Source of the DNA: UBA2966 sp965242505
Lineage (GTDB): Bacteria; Pseudomonadota; Alphaproteobacteria; UBA2966
Direction of reading: 5' to 3'
DNA: 64,000 bases
Assembly: GCA_965242505.1 (NCBI GenBank)
Contig: OZ251449.1
Span: forward strand, 248,001-312,000
A program made the translations under genes and the position numbers. Below, in pieces: positions 1 through 7,864 of the stretch (position 1 is the first letter of the stretch; each line of letters opens with the position of its first letter). The notes below the pieces were generated by a model. It had not been told where the DNA came from, ran no database searches, and saw only the letters and a program-made list of their open reading frames with translations.

Positions 1-55
1 CGAACAGCACCTGGCTCGGACCGTAGGAGGTTTCGATGTCGTCGACCGTCAGCAC
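1..55 (-). CDS. ABC transporter ATP-binding protein, LivF-like (5' end only)
   Basis: Only the first 18 codons lie in the window. Read on the minus strand from a GTG at 55 they give VLTVDDIETSYGPSQVLF, which matches the opening of branched-chain amino acid ATPases of the LivF type (a first strand, then an aromatic-Gly pair and the SQVLF turn before Walker A). An AGGGA Shine-Dalgarno-like stretch lies about a dozen bases upstream of the GTG. Walker A and everything after it are outside the window, so the assignment rests on a short N-terminus. A livKHMG operon without livF lies at 38-42 kb; this gene could be its missing partner, but that is inference. Confidence 0.5.
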   Translation of the reverse strand, partial: MLTVDDIETSYGPSQVLF

Positions 56-211
56 CGACCGGCGTCTTCCCTGCCCGAGGGGAACATCGCGCCACTATCG
101 GGGACGCGGCCCCGACCCGCAACGCCCCCCCGAGTCCGGCGCCGGTCGCGCGAGGCTCGCGCCGGTGCTAGATTCGTCCGGATTCGCCATCGAACCCCCG
201 CGGAGGCGTCC

Positions 212-388
212 ATGCCGTCACGATCGGCCGCGACCTGGGAAGCGCCGCCGCCCCTTCCCGACGGACACTATGTCGGCGGGCGCGTGGTCAAATTGACCAA
301 GATCAGTGAGGGTTGTAGAGTGTTTGCCTCCATCTTCAACTTTCGTTTGGATTGGATGTTGCAGAATTTTCAAATGCGATTGCCCTAG
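212..388 (+). pseudogene. truncated 5' remnant, possibly of a Rieske-type oxygenase alpha subunit
   Basis: A GGAGG Shine-Dalgarno site sits six bases before the ATG at 212. The first 25 or so residues (PPPLPDGHYVGGRV) resemble the N-terminus of ring-hydroxylating or Rieske-type oxygenases, where a LP-x-x-HYV segment precedes a DPEIF-like helix. After VGGRV, at about position 285, the composition drops abruptly from GC-rich to AT-rich, and the frame runs only to a TAG at 386-388, for 58 codons in all. I read this as a native gene start whose body was replaced by foreign low-GC DNA. The family guess comes from a short motif and is weak; the truncation itself is better supported by the good start site and the composition break. 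Confidence 0.35.
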
Positions 389-487
389 TTTAGGGTTGAC
401 AAGCCGGGCGGAGGCAGATATCGGAGCGTAGTCGCACTCATCCTGCCAACCGATAAAACACATTCAAGCGCGAGGTAAAGCGATCAA

Positions 488-859
488 ATGAACGAGATTC
501 TCGACAGGATCGAAAGAATGGTCAAGCCGGGGATGAAAATTCCCAAGCCGAAAGCGCGTGCGGACTATATAGTAAAAGGATGGGGAAGACGGAAAGGAGA
601 ACGAGCTCTTATCTATAAGATATCAAATCATAAGTACCAGGATCGTCCGTATGAAAAGGGAATAACTGTGGGGGAATTTGTTCAAGCGTTCAATCATCTC
701 CATGAGACGGGCAGTTTCAGTCGCTCGTGGTTTGAAAGTAATATGATTCGCTGTCAAGCGGAAGGTGGTTGCAATTTTACTTCTATTGGCGGTATCTTCA
801 AGATTCTTGGATGTGCTGAACATAGTCCAGGAGTATATAAAAAGATTTCTAATTGTTAA
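488..859 (+). CDS. hypothetical protein in low-GC insert
   Basis: An ORF of 123 codons with a GAGGT Shine-Dalgarno-like sequence upstream of the ATG. The product is basic and shows no signal peptide or membrane segment. It has three cysteines, two of them in the pair CQAEGGC near residues 89-95, followed by a C-terminal half with LGCAEH. I do not recognise a family. Codon use is AT-rich (many AAA, ATA and TTT codons), unlike every flanking gene, and the gene sits inside the AT-rich block of about 290-930, so it was probably acquired by transfer. It may be a recently arrived single-gene cargo, possibly phage-like, but nothing in the sequence proves a function. Confidence 0.5.
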   Translation: MNEILDRIERMVKPGMKIPKPKARADYIVKGWGRRKGERALIYKISNHKYQDRPYEKGITVGEFVQAFNHLHETGSFSRSWFESNMIRCQAEGGCNFTSIGGIFKILGCAEHSPGVYKKISNC

Positions 860-946
860 TTTGATCGTATTTTCGGCACTTTGTTAATCGCGATCAGTAG
901 ATGAGGGCTACGGTTGGCCCCTACAACTCGAACTAGAGAACTGCCC

Positions 947-1021
947 ATGCTCGCCATTCGCGTCGACCTGACATTCGCCCTGGCGCTGACGGCATCCGCG
1001 CCCATCTTCGCCGATGGATAG
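947..1021 (+). pseudogene. signal peptide fragment out of frame with the ankyrin gene
   Basis: An ATG at 947 opens 24 codons that read as a classic Sec signal peptide (basic MLAIR start, hydrophobic TFALALTASA core, then FADG) and stop at TAG 1019-1021. The next gene begins in another frame at 1014. Removing one G from the GG at 1016-1017 joins the two frames into ADDSLLAADSLL, so this looks like the true 5' end of the ankyrin protein, separated by a one-base insertion. Confidence 0.55.
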
Positions 1022-1934
1022 TCTGCTTGCGGCGGATAGTCTGCTTGCGGCGGCGAAAGGCGGGACCGCTTCCGAAGTGAGCGCTGCGATAGCCGCCGGT
1101 GCCGACCCGAACGCCCGCGAGGAAGGCGGCCTTACGCCGCTTCATGTGGCGGCGTGGTTGAATCCCAAGCCTTCGGTTGTCGTGGCGCTGATAGAGGATG
1201 GCGCGGACCCGAACGCCCGCACTGAAACCGGCGCGACGCCACTTCATTGGGCGGCGGAGAAGAACCCCAAGCCTTCGGTTGTTGTGACGCTGATCAAGGC
1301 CGGCGCTGACCCGAACGCCCGTACCGAAGGCGGCGTAACGCCGCTTCATGCAGCAGCGTCCAACAACCCCGAGCCTTCGGTTGTCGTGGCGCTGATCGAA
1401 GGCGGTGCGGATCCGAACGCCCGTAACGAAGATGGCGTGACGCCGCTTCATTGGGCTGCGATGGACTACCCCAAGCTTTCCACCGCCAGCGCCCGCCGTG
1501 CGATTCGCGCGGTTGTCGAGGCACTGATCAAAGCCGGTGCCAACATTGGGGCCCGCGACGTCGATGGCAAGACGCCGCTTCATATGGCGGTGGGGAACAA
1601 CCCCGAAGCTACCACCGCCAGCTCCCGCCGCGAGATTCGCGCGGTTGTCGAGGCACTGATCGAAGCCGGCGCGGACCCGAACGCCCGCACTGAATATGGC
1701 GAGACACCGCTTCATATGGCAGTGGGGAACAACCCCGAGCTTTGGCCTTGGATTGTTCCCGCTGCCAGTGCCCGCCGTGAGATTTGCGCGGTTGTCGAGG
1801 CGCTGATTGAAGCCGGCGCGGACCCGAAAGCCCGCAACAAGCACGGCGCAATGCCTTTCGATTATGCGAGAGACAACGAGGCGTTGCGGGGAACCGATGT
1901 CTACTGGCGATTGAACGAAGCCCGGTTCGAGTAA
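1014..1934 (+). CDS. ankyrin-repeat protein
   Basis: The product of 306 residues consists of consecutive ankyrin repeats of about 33-40 residues, each with the G-x-TPLH-x-AA helix start and an ADPNAR turn; about seven units can be counted. Some units carry an insert containing SARREIRAVVEALI, so the repeats alternate between a short and a long form. Ankyrin domains mediate protein-protein contacts; no enzymatic domain is present. The protein ends in a capping segment (AMPFDYARDNEAL). The ATG at 1014 is a frame-restricted choice: a signal peptide encoded immediately upstream is one base out of frame, so the functional gene was probably exported. The opening carries a direct 18-bp tandem repeat coding DSLLAA twice. 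No partner gene is obvious; the SDR downstream is 375 bp away. Confidence 0.8.
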   Translation: MDSLLAADSLLAAAKGGTASEVSAAIAAGADPNAREEGGLTPLHVAAWLNPKPSVVVALIEDGADPNARTETGATPLHWAAEKNPKPSVVVTLIKAGADPNARTEGGVTPLHAAASNNPEPSVVVALIEGGADPNARNEDGVTPLHWAAMDYPKLSTASARRAIRAVVEALIKAGANIGARDVDGKTPLHMAVGNNPEATTASSRREIRAVVEALIEAGADPNARTEYGETPLHMAVGNNPELWPWIVPAASARREICAVVEALIEAGADPKARNKHGAMPFDYARDNEALRGTDVYWRLNEARFE

Positions 1935-2309
1935 GGCCAGCCCCTATCTACTGATTATTGTTTCATCCTCTAGTTGCAGAGCAGGAGCAACGCGACGCTC
2001 CACGACTTGGACGAGATGCCGATGATCGGTCTTCTGTCGGCGCTGTGTGGCAGCGAGGGCGGCGCGCGGCCGTTGCTCGCATCGCGCGATCTCGGCATCG
2101 GCTCCCACGTCCCCATTTGAGCGCCCGGCGCCGCGCCGCTCGGGATTCCCGGTCGGACGGGCTCTTTCCTCGCCGCGGCCACCGGCATAAGCTCGGCGCA
2201 TGGACGGCTCCACGATCGTCATCCTCGTCGCCATCGACGCGTCCCCGGCCGGTCCCGTCCTCCGGCAAGGCGCTCGTCCGGACGCCCGCGTCGACCGGGG
2301 CGGAACGCC
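1935..2309 (+). other. 375-bp intergenic region, no supported gene
   Basis: No convincing gene. One plus-strand frame (about 1976-2119) encodes a short stretch SNATLHDLDEMPMIGLLSAL ending at a TGA and preceded by a stop; it could be the tail of a decayed gene but matches nothing I know. The 150 bases before the SDR start are GC-rich without a clear promoter. Confidence 0.4.
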
Positions 2310-3035
2310 ATGACCCGAACCGCCATCGTCACCGGCGCCAGCCGCGGTATCGGCCGCGCCATCGCGGAGCGCCTCGTCGCCGAAGGCTGGCGCGTCCGCA
2401 ATCTCGACCGCGAGCCGCCCGGCGGCCGCCGGGACCCCGGAAACGAATGGATCGAAGTCGATCTCGCCGACCCGGCCGCCCTCGCGGGGGCGCTCGACCG
2501 CGTTCTCGCGGAAGGACCCGCGCTCGGCGTGGTCAACAACGCCGGGATCGTCGGCCGCCAGTCGATCGACGAGTTCACGCCGGAGGCGTTCGATCAGGTG
2601 CTCGCCGTCAACGCCCGCGGCGCGGCGCAGATCGTCCGCGCCGTCGCGCCGGGGATGCGCGCGGCGCGGTTCGGACGCATCGTCAACATCTCGAGCCGCG
2701 CCAGCCTGGGCAAGCACGACCGCACCTCCTACGCCGCCGCCAAGGCCGGGCTGATCGCCATGTGCAAGGTCTGGACCCTGGAGCTGGCCGGCGACGGCGT
2801 CACCTGCAACGCCATCGGCCCCGGCCCCATCGGCACCGAACTGTGGAAGGCCGCCAACCCCGCCGACGACCCCCGCACGACGGCGATCGTCGACAGCGTG
2901 CCGGTGGGCCGCATGGGCGAGCCGGAGGACGTCGCCAACGCCGTCGCCTTCTTCATGGACGAACGGTCGGGCTTCGTCACCGGGCAGATCCTGTACGTCT
3001 GCGGCGGCATCACCGTGGCCCGAGGCGGCGCCTGA
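2310..3035 (+). CDS. SDR family NAD(P)-dependent oxidoreductase
   Basis: A classical short-chain dehydrogenase of 241 residues. The nucleotide-binding motif TGASRGIG is at residues 9-16, the NNAG motif near 76, the catalytic serine in IVNISSRAS, and the YAAAK catalytic pair about 14 residues later, so all active-site residues are present. The C-terminus ends with the usual FVTGQ-x-L-x-V-x-GG signature. An acidic residue after the second strand (NLDRE) leaves the cofactor preference unclear. The substrate cannot be told from sequence; related proteins reduce 3-oxoacyl or sugar/steroid ketones. It stands alone between the ankyrin gene and a transporter read in the opposite direction, with a dispersed repeat immediately after the stop. 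Confidence 0.9.
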   Translation: MTRTAIVTGASRGIGRAIAERLVAEGWRVRNLDREPPGGRRDPGNEWIEVDLADPAALAGALDRVLAEGPALGVVNNAGIVGRQSIDEFTPEAFDQVLAVNARGAAQIVRAVAPGMRAARFGRIVNISSRASLGKHDRTSYAAAKAGLIAMCKVWTLELAGDGVTCNAIGPGPIGTELWKAANPADDPRTTAIVDSVPVGRMGEPEDVANAVAFFMDERSGFVTGQILYVCGGITVARGGA

Positions 3036-3036
3036 G

Positions 3037-3342
3037 CCGCATTTCTCATACTGCTTGTCCGCGAGCTCCAGCCGGCGACGGGGGCGCCACAGGGTCCGTT
3101 CATTCTCCTCTCCCCTGGCGCGACCCCCACCCCGACCCTCCCCCTGCAAGGGGGAGGGAGAAGAAAGGAGACGGAGAGAGCCATCCACACTCCTCCCCTC
3201 TGCAAGGGAGGGGAAGAACAAGGGGGACGGAAGGGCTGTTGACGCTCCTCCTCCCTGACAGGGGGGAGGTCGGGAGGGGGGTGGAACGCGGTCCCGCAAC
3301 GCCGCGCAGTCCTCGATCCCTGCCGGTATGAGAAATGCGGGC
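3037..3342. repeat. compound dispersed repeat with inverted ends
   Basis: The left end CCGCATTTCTCATACTG (from 3037) and right end CCGGTATGAGAAATGCGG (3323-3340) are inverted copies. Between them lie three hairpin cores: a CCCCTGCAAGGGG type near 3140, a related CCCTCTGCAAGGGAGGGG near 3200, and an inverted CTGACAGGGGGGAGGTCGG type near 3255. No protein is supported here; the ORFs over it are by-products of the repeat. Confidence 0.8.
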
Positions 3343-3399
3343 TGACCCGCGCGTTCCGACGCCGCGCCGAGGGGGGGGCGCGAAGGCGTGGGCGGCGCG

Positions 3400-4779
3400 T
3401 CAGTTCAGGTAGCCGAGGAACCACCACCAGAGACAGGTGAGCGGCGCAAGCACGAGGAGGCCCGACAGGCCGACGGCGAGACACGACCGCGTGAGATGCG
3501 CGTTGGGCACGCCGCAGAGCGCGCCCACGATCAACAGCGGCCCCATCTGGTAGGGCAGCATGTAGTTCGAGTACCCGACCACGTGCATGTTCAGGACGGT
3601 CGCCACCGGCAGCCCCGACGCCTCGGCGATGCTCCCCGAGAGGGGCGCCATGACGGCCGCGACCCCCGGGGACGTGATGAGGAACTGGGCGGCCGTGTCG
3701 ATCAGGATCACCGCGGCGAACGTCGCGAAGTCACGCCCGGGCTCGAACGCGGCGACGGCGTGAAGCTTCCGCCCGATGACGTCGCCGAGGCCGACGTGAT
3801 CCACCAGGGCGCCGACCCCGAGGATGGCGGCGGTCAGGAAGACGGGGACGAAATTGACGCCGCCGGCGAAGACGGTCCGGGGCAGCACGCCCACGACCGG
3901 CGACATGCAGGCCAGCGCCACCGCCAGGGCGATCCAGGCCGGCGAGACCTGGTGCGCGAAATCGGTCATCCAGGCCGCCAGCGCCGCCGCGAGGAACAGC
4001 CCCAGGCGCTTCTCGTCCGCCGAGGCCGGCGTATCGATCGCCCCCCGGCCGGAGAACGTCGGGCGGTCCGGGAACATCGCGACGATCACGCCGACGATCG
4101 TCAACGCCTTGAGGAAGCCCAGCGTCGGAAAGTGCAGCAGCAGGTAGGGGCCGTAGGTCAGCGCGACCCCGTAGACGCTTTCGGCCCCGCCCATCAGCAC
4201 CAGGTTCGGCACGTTCGCCGGCAGGATGCCGGCCGCCGGCGACGACGTCCCGAACCCCATCGCCAGGACGATTCCCAGATAGCCGTTGTCGCCCGGGCGG
4301 AAACCGAGCCGCTCGGCCAGAGCCATGGCGATCGGGGCCAGCAGGACAATGCGTCCCATGCTCGACGGCATGAGGAACGACAACACGACGCCGACGGCGA
4401 CCATGCCGGCGATCACGCCGACGTAGCCGAAGGCGAAGCGCCGGGCGAAGGCGTTGGCGATGCGCGCGCCGAGGCCGGTCGTCTGAACGGCGGCGCCGAT
4501 CACGAGGCCGCCGAAGACCGTCCAGTTCGCCGCGGAGTGAAACCCCGAGAAGACGACCTCCGCCGGCGCGACGACGAACAGCATGGCCAGAAGGAAGAAC
4601 AGGAGGGACGTCAGGATCTCCGGGACGACGGCCGTCGCCCACAGCGCCAGAACGGCGACGACCAGCGCCGCGCCGGCGGCCTGTTCGGCGCTCAGGTCGA
4701 AGGGTCGCGCGGCGGCGGTCCAGAGGGCGACCGCGCCGGCGGCCGCCGTGACGAGATGACGCGGGCGGAGTGCGCGCAT
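3400..4779 (-). CDS. SLC13/DASS family divalent anion:sodium symporter-like permease
   Basis: The 459-residue product is almost entirely hydrophobic, with about 11-12 predicted membrane spans, and has the layout of the DASS (SLC13/CitT) family. Two re-entrant hairpin motifs are visible: FLMPSSMGRIVLLAPIA in the first half and FLITSPGVAAVMAPL in the second, equivalent to the paired substrate- and sodium-binding loops. Members import dicarboxylates, citrate, sulfate or sulfonates at the inner membrane; the substrate here is unknown. The gene is monocistronic and flanked on both sides by dispersed repeats. In a genome with sat-apr genes a sulfur oxyanion is an attractive but unproven substrate. 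Confidence 0.82.
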   Translation of the reverse strand: MRALRPRHLVTAAAGAVALWTAAARPFDLSAEQAAGAALVVAVLALWATAVVPEILTSLLFFLLAMLFVVAPAEVVFSGFHSAANWTVFGGLVIGAAVQTTGLGARIANAFARRFAFGYVGVIAGMVAVGVVLSFLMPSSMGRIVLLAPIAMALAERLGFRPGDNGYLGIVLAMGFGTSSPAAGILPANVPNLVLMGGAESVYGVALTYGPYLLLHFPTLGFLKALTIVGVIVAMFPDRPTFSGRGAIDTPASADEKRLGLFLAAALAAWMTDFAHQVSPAWIALAVALACMSPVVGVLPRTVFAGGVNFVPVFLTAAILGVGALVDHVGLGDVIGRKLHAVAAFEPGRDFATFAAVILIDTAAQFLITSPGVAAVMAPLSGSIAEASGLPVATVLNMHVVGYSNYMLPYQMGPLLIVGALCGVPNAHLTRSCLAVGLSGLLVLAPLTCLWWWFLGYLN

Positions 4780-4887
4780 GTCTCCGGTTCGTGGATTCCG
4801 TGGTTTCCCGCGGCGGGGCAGCGGACGGTCCGTCGCTCTCGACGTGATATATCAGACCGGCGGCGACTTCGGCGGCCGCGCCCCTGA

Positions 4888-5108
4888 CCCGCATTTCTCA
4901 TACCGCCTGTCCGCAAGTTTCATCCGGCGACGGGGGCGCCGCAGGGGTCGTTCGCGCTCCTCTCCCCTGGCGCCGCGACCCCCACCCCGACCCTCCCCCT
5001 GCAAGGGGGCGGGAGAAGAGGGGGGGCGGGGTGCCCCGCGCGCGCTCTTCCCCCTGGACGGATGACGGAAGGGGGGTGGATCGCGGTTCCCGCAACGCCT
5101 CGTCGTCT
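4888..5108. repeat. compound dispersed repeat
   Basis: Begins with CCGCATTTCTCATACCG, the same end as the copy after the SDR, followed by a GACGGGGGCGCCGCAG module and a CCCCTGCAAGGGG core with GACCCTCC arms near 5000. The right inverted end is not visible, so this copy is partly degraded. Confidence 0.7.
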
Positions 5109-5140
5109 TCCGCGTAATCGGAAGGAAATTTACGAGTCTG

Positions 5141-5365
5141 TCAGCGGTGTTCGAGGAACTCGTGGACGGTCAGGCCGGCATCTCGAGCAATGCGGCGAAG
5201 CAGGACGGGCGACAGGTCACGGCCTCCATGAACCGGGACGGTGGTCGAGCGGCCGTCCGCATGACGGAACCGCTTGTGCGAACCGCGCTGTCGTACTTCC
5301 GCAAAGCCGAGCGCGACGAGAATGGCGATGATCTCGCGCGGCTTGAGGACGGGTACGGACGCCAC
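5141..5365 (-). CDS. hicA: HicA-type mRNA interferase toxin
   Basis: A 74-residue protein of the HicA/YcfA double-stranded-RNA-binding fold. The N-terminus VLKPREIIAILVALGF is the helix of the family, and RQRGSHKRFRH carries the conserved G-S-H triad whose histidine is catalytic. The C-terminus LRRIARDAGLTVHEF is the second helix. The toxin cleaves mRNA and tmRNA when free of antitoxin. It follows hicB by six bases in one operon, the antitoxin-first order. Length and motifs are complete, so it should be active. Confidence 0.88.
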   Translation of the reverse strand: MASVPVLKPREIIAILVALGFAEVRQRGSHKRFRHADGRSTTVPVHGGRDLSPVLLRRIARDAGLTVHEFLEHR

Positions 5366-5371
5366 GCGATC

Positions 5372-5581
5372 TCAGGCCACGGCGACGGTCTGCGTGCCGA
5401 CGTATTCGCCCGACATCTCGGGCTCCCCGTCGTCAAGGATCATGGCGATGACTTCCCTGAGATTGTCGTCGAGCTCGTCGCGCGTCTCCCCCTGGCTGTG
5501 CGCGCCCGGGAAACCGGGGACATAGCCGACATAGAGGCCCGTATCCGGGCAACGCTCCACGATGGCGGTATAGGTATGCAT
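5372..5581 (-). CDS. hicB: HicB-type antitoxin
   Basis: HicB-like partial RNase H fold of 69 residues: the opening MHTYTAIVERCPDTGLYVGY and VPGFPGAHSQGETRDELDDN match the family core, followed by a helix LREVIAMILDD. I chose the ATG at 5581 because the fold begins there; the frame is open further upstream to 5704, but those residues (QIRAHDQRQRR) have no family match and cross a probable operator. No helix-turn-helix domain follows the core, so this is the short HicB type. It neutralises the adjacent HicA and probably represses the operon. Confidence 0.85.
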   Translation of the reverse strand: MHTYTAIVERCPDTGLYVGYVPGFPGAHSQGETRDELDDNLREVIAMILDDGEPEMSGEYVGTQTVAVA

Positions 5582-5640
5582 CGATTTAGATATCCGTCGT
5601 TGACGTTGATCATGTGCGCGAATCTGGCAACTCCATTTTC

Positions 5641-5698
5641 GCGGTAAGTTAAGCAACGTTATCTTTTCCACGGCAAGAAATAACACTTGACTTACCGT
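5641..5698 (-). promoter_or_regulatory. imperfect inverted repeat upstream of hicBA, candidate operator
   Basis: GCGGTAAGTTAAG (5641-5653) and CTTGACTTACCGT (5686-5698) are inverted copies agreeing at 11 of 13 positions and separated by 32 bp of AT-rich DNA. The site is about 60 bp upstream of hicB, where antitoxin autoregulation would act. A promoter is likely between or beside the arms but I cannot fix its boxes. Confidence 0.4.
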
Positions 5699-5872
5699 CG
5701 TCAAGCATTTTCGGAGCCTGGTTCCGGTGGCGCAGGGGGCTCGCAGGCCCCTCTTCGACCTGACCGGCGCGGACGGGACCTTGGCGTCCGTCCCGAAATG
5801 AACCGTGCGATTTCACAGGATCGCGGTCCCGAAGCGCGGCCCCCGCGTCATGCGGGCGGGGGAGGAGGGGCC

Positions 5873-6166
5873 TCAGGAGACCTTCGGATCGAGCAGGAGC
5901 GGGAGCCACGGCGCCGGCGGCAGGCAACCGTCCCCCATGGGGAAGGGATTGCCGTCCCGGTCGACCGGCGGTCGCGAGTTCAGCTGGTCGTAATAGCGCT
6001 GGATGTGGAGCGGGTTCGTCTTGTCGAACGGCGTCACCACACGCTCCGGCCTCGACATCGGGCCCGCGGCCGGTTTCGCCCCGTCCGCCTCGTCGGCGAT
6101 CGCGGGCGTGGCGGCCAAGGCCAGAATCAAGCAAGAAAGCGCGACGATCACGCCTCGGACGGGCAT
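5873..6166 (-). CDS. small secreted hypothetical protein
   Basis: The 97-residue product opens with a clear Sec signal peptide: basic MPVRG, hydrophobic core VIVALSCLILALAA, then TPAIADEADG with an A-x-A cleavage site at about residue 24. The mature part is proline-rich and polar (FDKTNPLHIQRYYDQLNSR, then DGNPFPMGDGCLPPAPW), with one cysteine and no recognisable domain. It is not a lipoprotein because there is no lipobox. No operon partner: hicB lies about 290 bp away in the direction of transcription, and rnd is read in the opposite direction behind a dispersed repeat. I do not recognise a family; the signal peptide is the main reason to believe the gene. Confidence 0.55.
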   Translation of the reverse strand: MPVRGVIVALSCLILALAATPAIADEADGAKPAAGPMSRPERVVTPFDKTNPLHIQRYYDQLNSRPPVDRDGNPFPMGDGCLPPAPWLPLLLDPKVS

Positions 6167-6280
6167 CGGCGCGGCGCTCCCGCGGTTCCCACAACTCCTC
6201 GCACTCTACGGGCCTGCGCCCCGAGGCGCAACTCGGGAATCCTTCCGCATGGCGGCGGCGCTGATTTCACGACGCGGAAC

Positions 6281-6406
6281 GGCGACGGGGGCGCCGCAGG
6301 GTCCGTTCGCGCTCCTCTCCCCTGGCGCGACCCCCACCCCGACCCTCCCCCTGCAAGGGGGAGGGAGAACAAGAGGGGAGAGGTCGGGAGGGGGTGGAGC
6401 GGACGC
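6281..6406. repeat. dispersed GC-rich repeat
   Basis: Starts with GACGGGGGCGCCGCAGGG, then the CCCCTGCAAGGGG hairpin near 6355 and the AGGTCGGGAGGGGGTGGA tail. It fills much of the 395-bp gap upstream of rnd. Confidence 0.75.
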
Positions 6407-6562
6407 GCCGCCGTTGCCGGACGGGTCCATTGTGGCTACCATGGCCAGCGAAACCGGCGGCGCCGTCCGCCGGTCGATTTCCCAGGGTCGCGGACGGGCG
6501 AATCTCTCCATGCCGGCGGCCGTGACCGATCCCGCCGCCCCGCAGGAACGAGCGATCCGATC

Positions 6563-7732
6563 ATGGCCGTGAACCTGGTGACCCGCACCCCGGAACTGGC
6601 GGCCGCCTGCCGGCGGCTCCGCGCCGCCGACTACGTCGCGGTCGACACCGAATTCATGCGGGACAACACCTACTGGCCCCGGCTCTGCCTCGTGCAGGTC
6701 GCCGGCGAGGACGAAGAGGTCGCGATCGACCCGCTCGGCGACGACCTCGACCTGAGACCCTTTCTCGAGCTCCTGACGGACGAGAGCGTGCTCAAGGTGT
6801 TCCACGCCGCGCGTCAGGACGTCGAGATCTTCCACCTGCTGGGCGCCATGCCGGCGCCGCTCTTCGATACGCAACTCGCCGCGATGGTCTGCGGTTTCGG
6901 CGACGCCGCGGGATACGAGACCCTCGTCAAGCGCCTGCTCGGCCACGCCATCGACAAGTCGTCCCGGCTCTCCGACTGGTCGCGCCGCCCCCTGACCGAA
7001 CGGCAGCTCCGGTACGCCCTCGACGACGTGGTCCACCTTCGCGGCGTCTACGCCGAGCTCGCCCGGCGGCTGCGGGAATCGGGACGCGAACGATGGCTCG
7101 CCGAGGAACTCGCCCTGCTCACCGACCCGGAAACCTACGAGAACCCGCCGGAAGAGGCCTGGCGGCGGATCAGGAGCCGGAGCGCCAAGCCGCGCCACAT
7201 GGCCATCCTGCGGGAACTCGCGGCCTGGCGCGAGCGCGCGGCGCAAGCCCGGGACCGCCCGCGGAACCGCGTGCTCCGCGACGAGGCCCTCGCGGAAATC
7301 GCCGCGCATCCGCCGAGGAACGCGACGGACCTGACGCGGATGCGCGGCTCCCCGAAGGGCCTGGCGACGCGGGCGGACGGCGAGACGATCGCGCGCATCG
7401 TGTCGGAGGTCATGGCGATCCCGGACGGGGAGCTCCCCAGGCCGGAAGTCCGATCCCGCCCGAACAAGGGCAAGGGACCGGTCATCGAGCTCCTCAAGGT
7501 GCTCCTCAAGGCGAAATGCGAGAAGCACGGCGTGGCCCAGAAGCTGGTGGCGACGGTCGACGACCTCGAACGCATCGCGGCGGGCGACGAGCGCGGGGTC
7601 CCGCCCCTGACGGGGTGGCGCCGCGAGCTCTTCGGCGAGGACGCGCTGCGGCTGACGCGGGGCGAGATCGCGCTGACGGCCGATTCGAGCGGCGTCCGGC
7701 CGATCGACGCGGCCCCGCCGGACGGCGGTTAG
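6563..7732 (+). CDS. rnd: ribonuclease D
   Basis: A 389-residue 3'-5' exoribonuclease of the DEDD superfamily. The four motifs are intact: VDTEFMRD (Asp-Glu, about residues 22-30), FHAARQDVEIF (Asp), and Tyr-Asp in RYALDDVVHL near 155. A single-domain helical HRDC-type region follows (about 205-290), then a second degenerate HRDC-like segment, the usual RNase D layout. It trims tRNA and other structured RNA 3' ends. The ATG at 6563 is chosen because MAVNLVTRTPEL is the family's N-terminus; the frame is open far upstream only because it reads through a repeat. No operon partner is visible. Confidence 0.93.
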   Translation: MAVNLVTRTPELAAACRRLRAADYVAVDTEFMRDNTYWPRLCLVQVAGEDEEVAIDPLGDDLDLRPFLELLTDESVLKVFHAARQDVEIFHLLGAMPAPLFDTQLAAMVCGFGDAAGYETLVKRLLGHAIDKSSRLSDWSRRPLTERQLRYALDDVVHLRGVYAELARRLRESGRERWLAEELALLTDPETYENPPEEAWRRIRSRSAKPRHMAILRELAAWRERAAQARDRPRNRVLRDEALAEIAAHPPRNATDLTRMRGSPKGLATRADGETIARIVSEVMAIPDGELPRPEVRSRPNKGKGPVIELLKVLLKAKCEKHGVAQKLVATVDDLERIAAGDERGVPPLTGWRRELFGEDALRLTRGEIALTADSSGVRPIDAAPPDGG

Positions 7733-7744
7733 TCACCCGGACTC

Positions 7745-7845
7745 GCCGTTCGCGCCCCTCCCCTCTGGCGCCGCGACCCCCACCCCGACCCTCCCCCTGC
7801 AAGGGGGAGGGAGAAGAAGGGGGGAGGTCGGGAGGGGGGCGGTTC
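7745..7845. repeat. dispersed GC-rich repeat
   Basis: CCCCACCCCGACCCTCC, a CCCCTGCAAGGGG core near 7800, and GGAGGTCGGGAGGGG, placed between the convergent ends of rnd and the DUF2335 gene. Confidence 0.75.
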
Positions 7846-7864
7846 GGGGCCTCCCCGGCGCATC

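Noticed and set aside
1944..3299. A 451-codon minus-strand ORF
   Set aside because: It runs antisense to the SDR and through a repeat; it has no family-like segment. High GC makes long open antisense frames common here.
3055..3330. ORFs with PSPLQGEG, TLPLQGGG or LAGGGSGWG peptides, here and at every dispersed repeat
   Set aside because: By-products of the GC-rich repeat hairpins, present in both strands, and without ribosome sites.
3388..4887. A 499-codon plus-strand ORF
   Set aside because: Antisense to the DASS transporter; its composition is Arg/Asp/Gln-rich as expected of a shadow frame.
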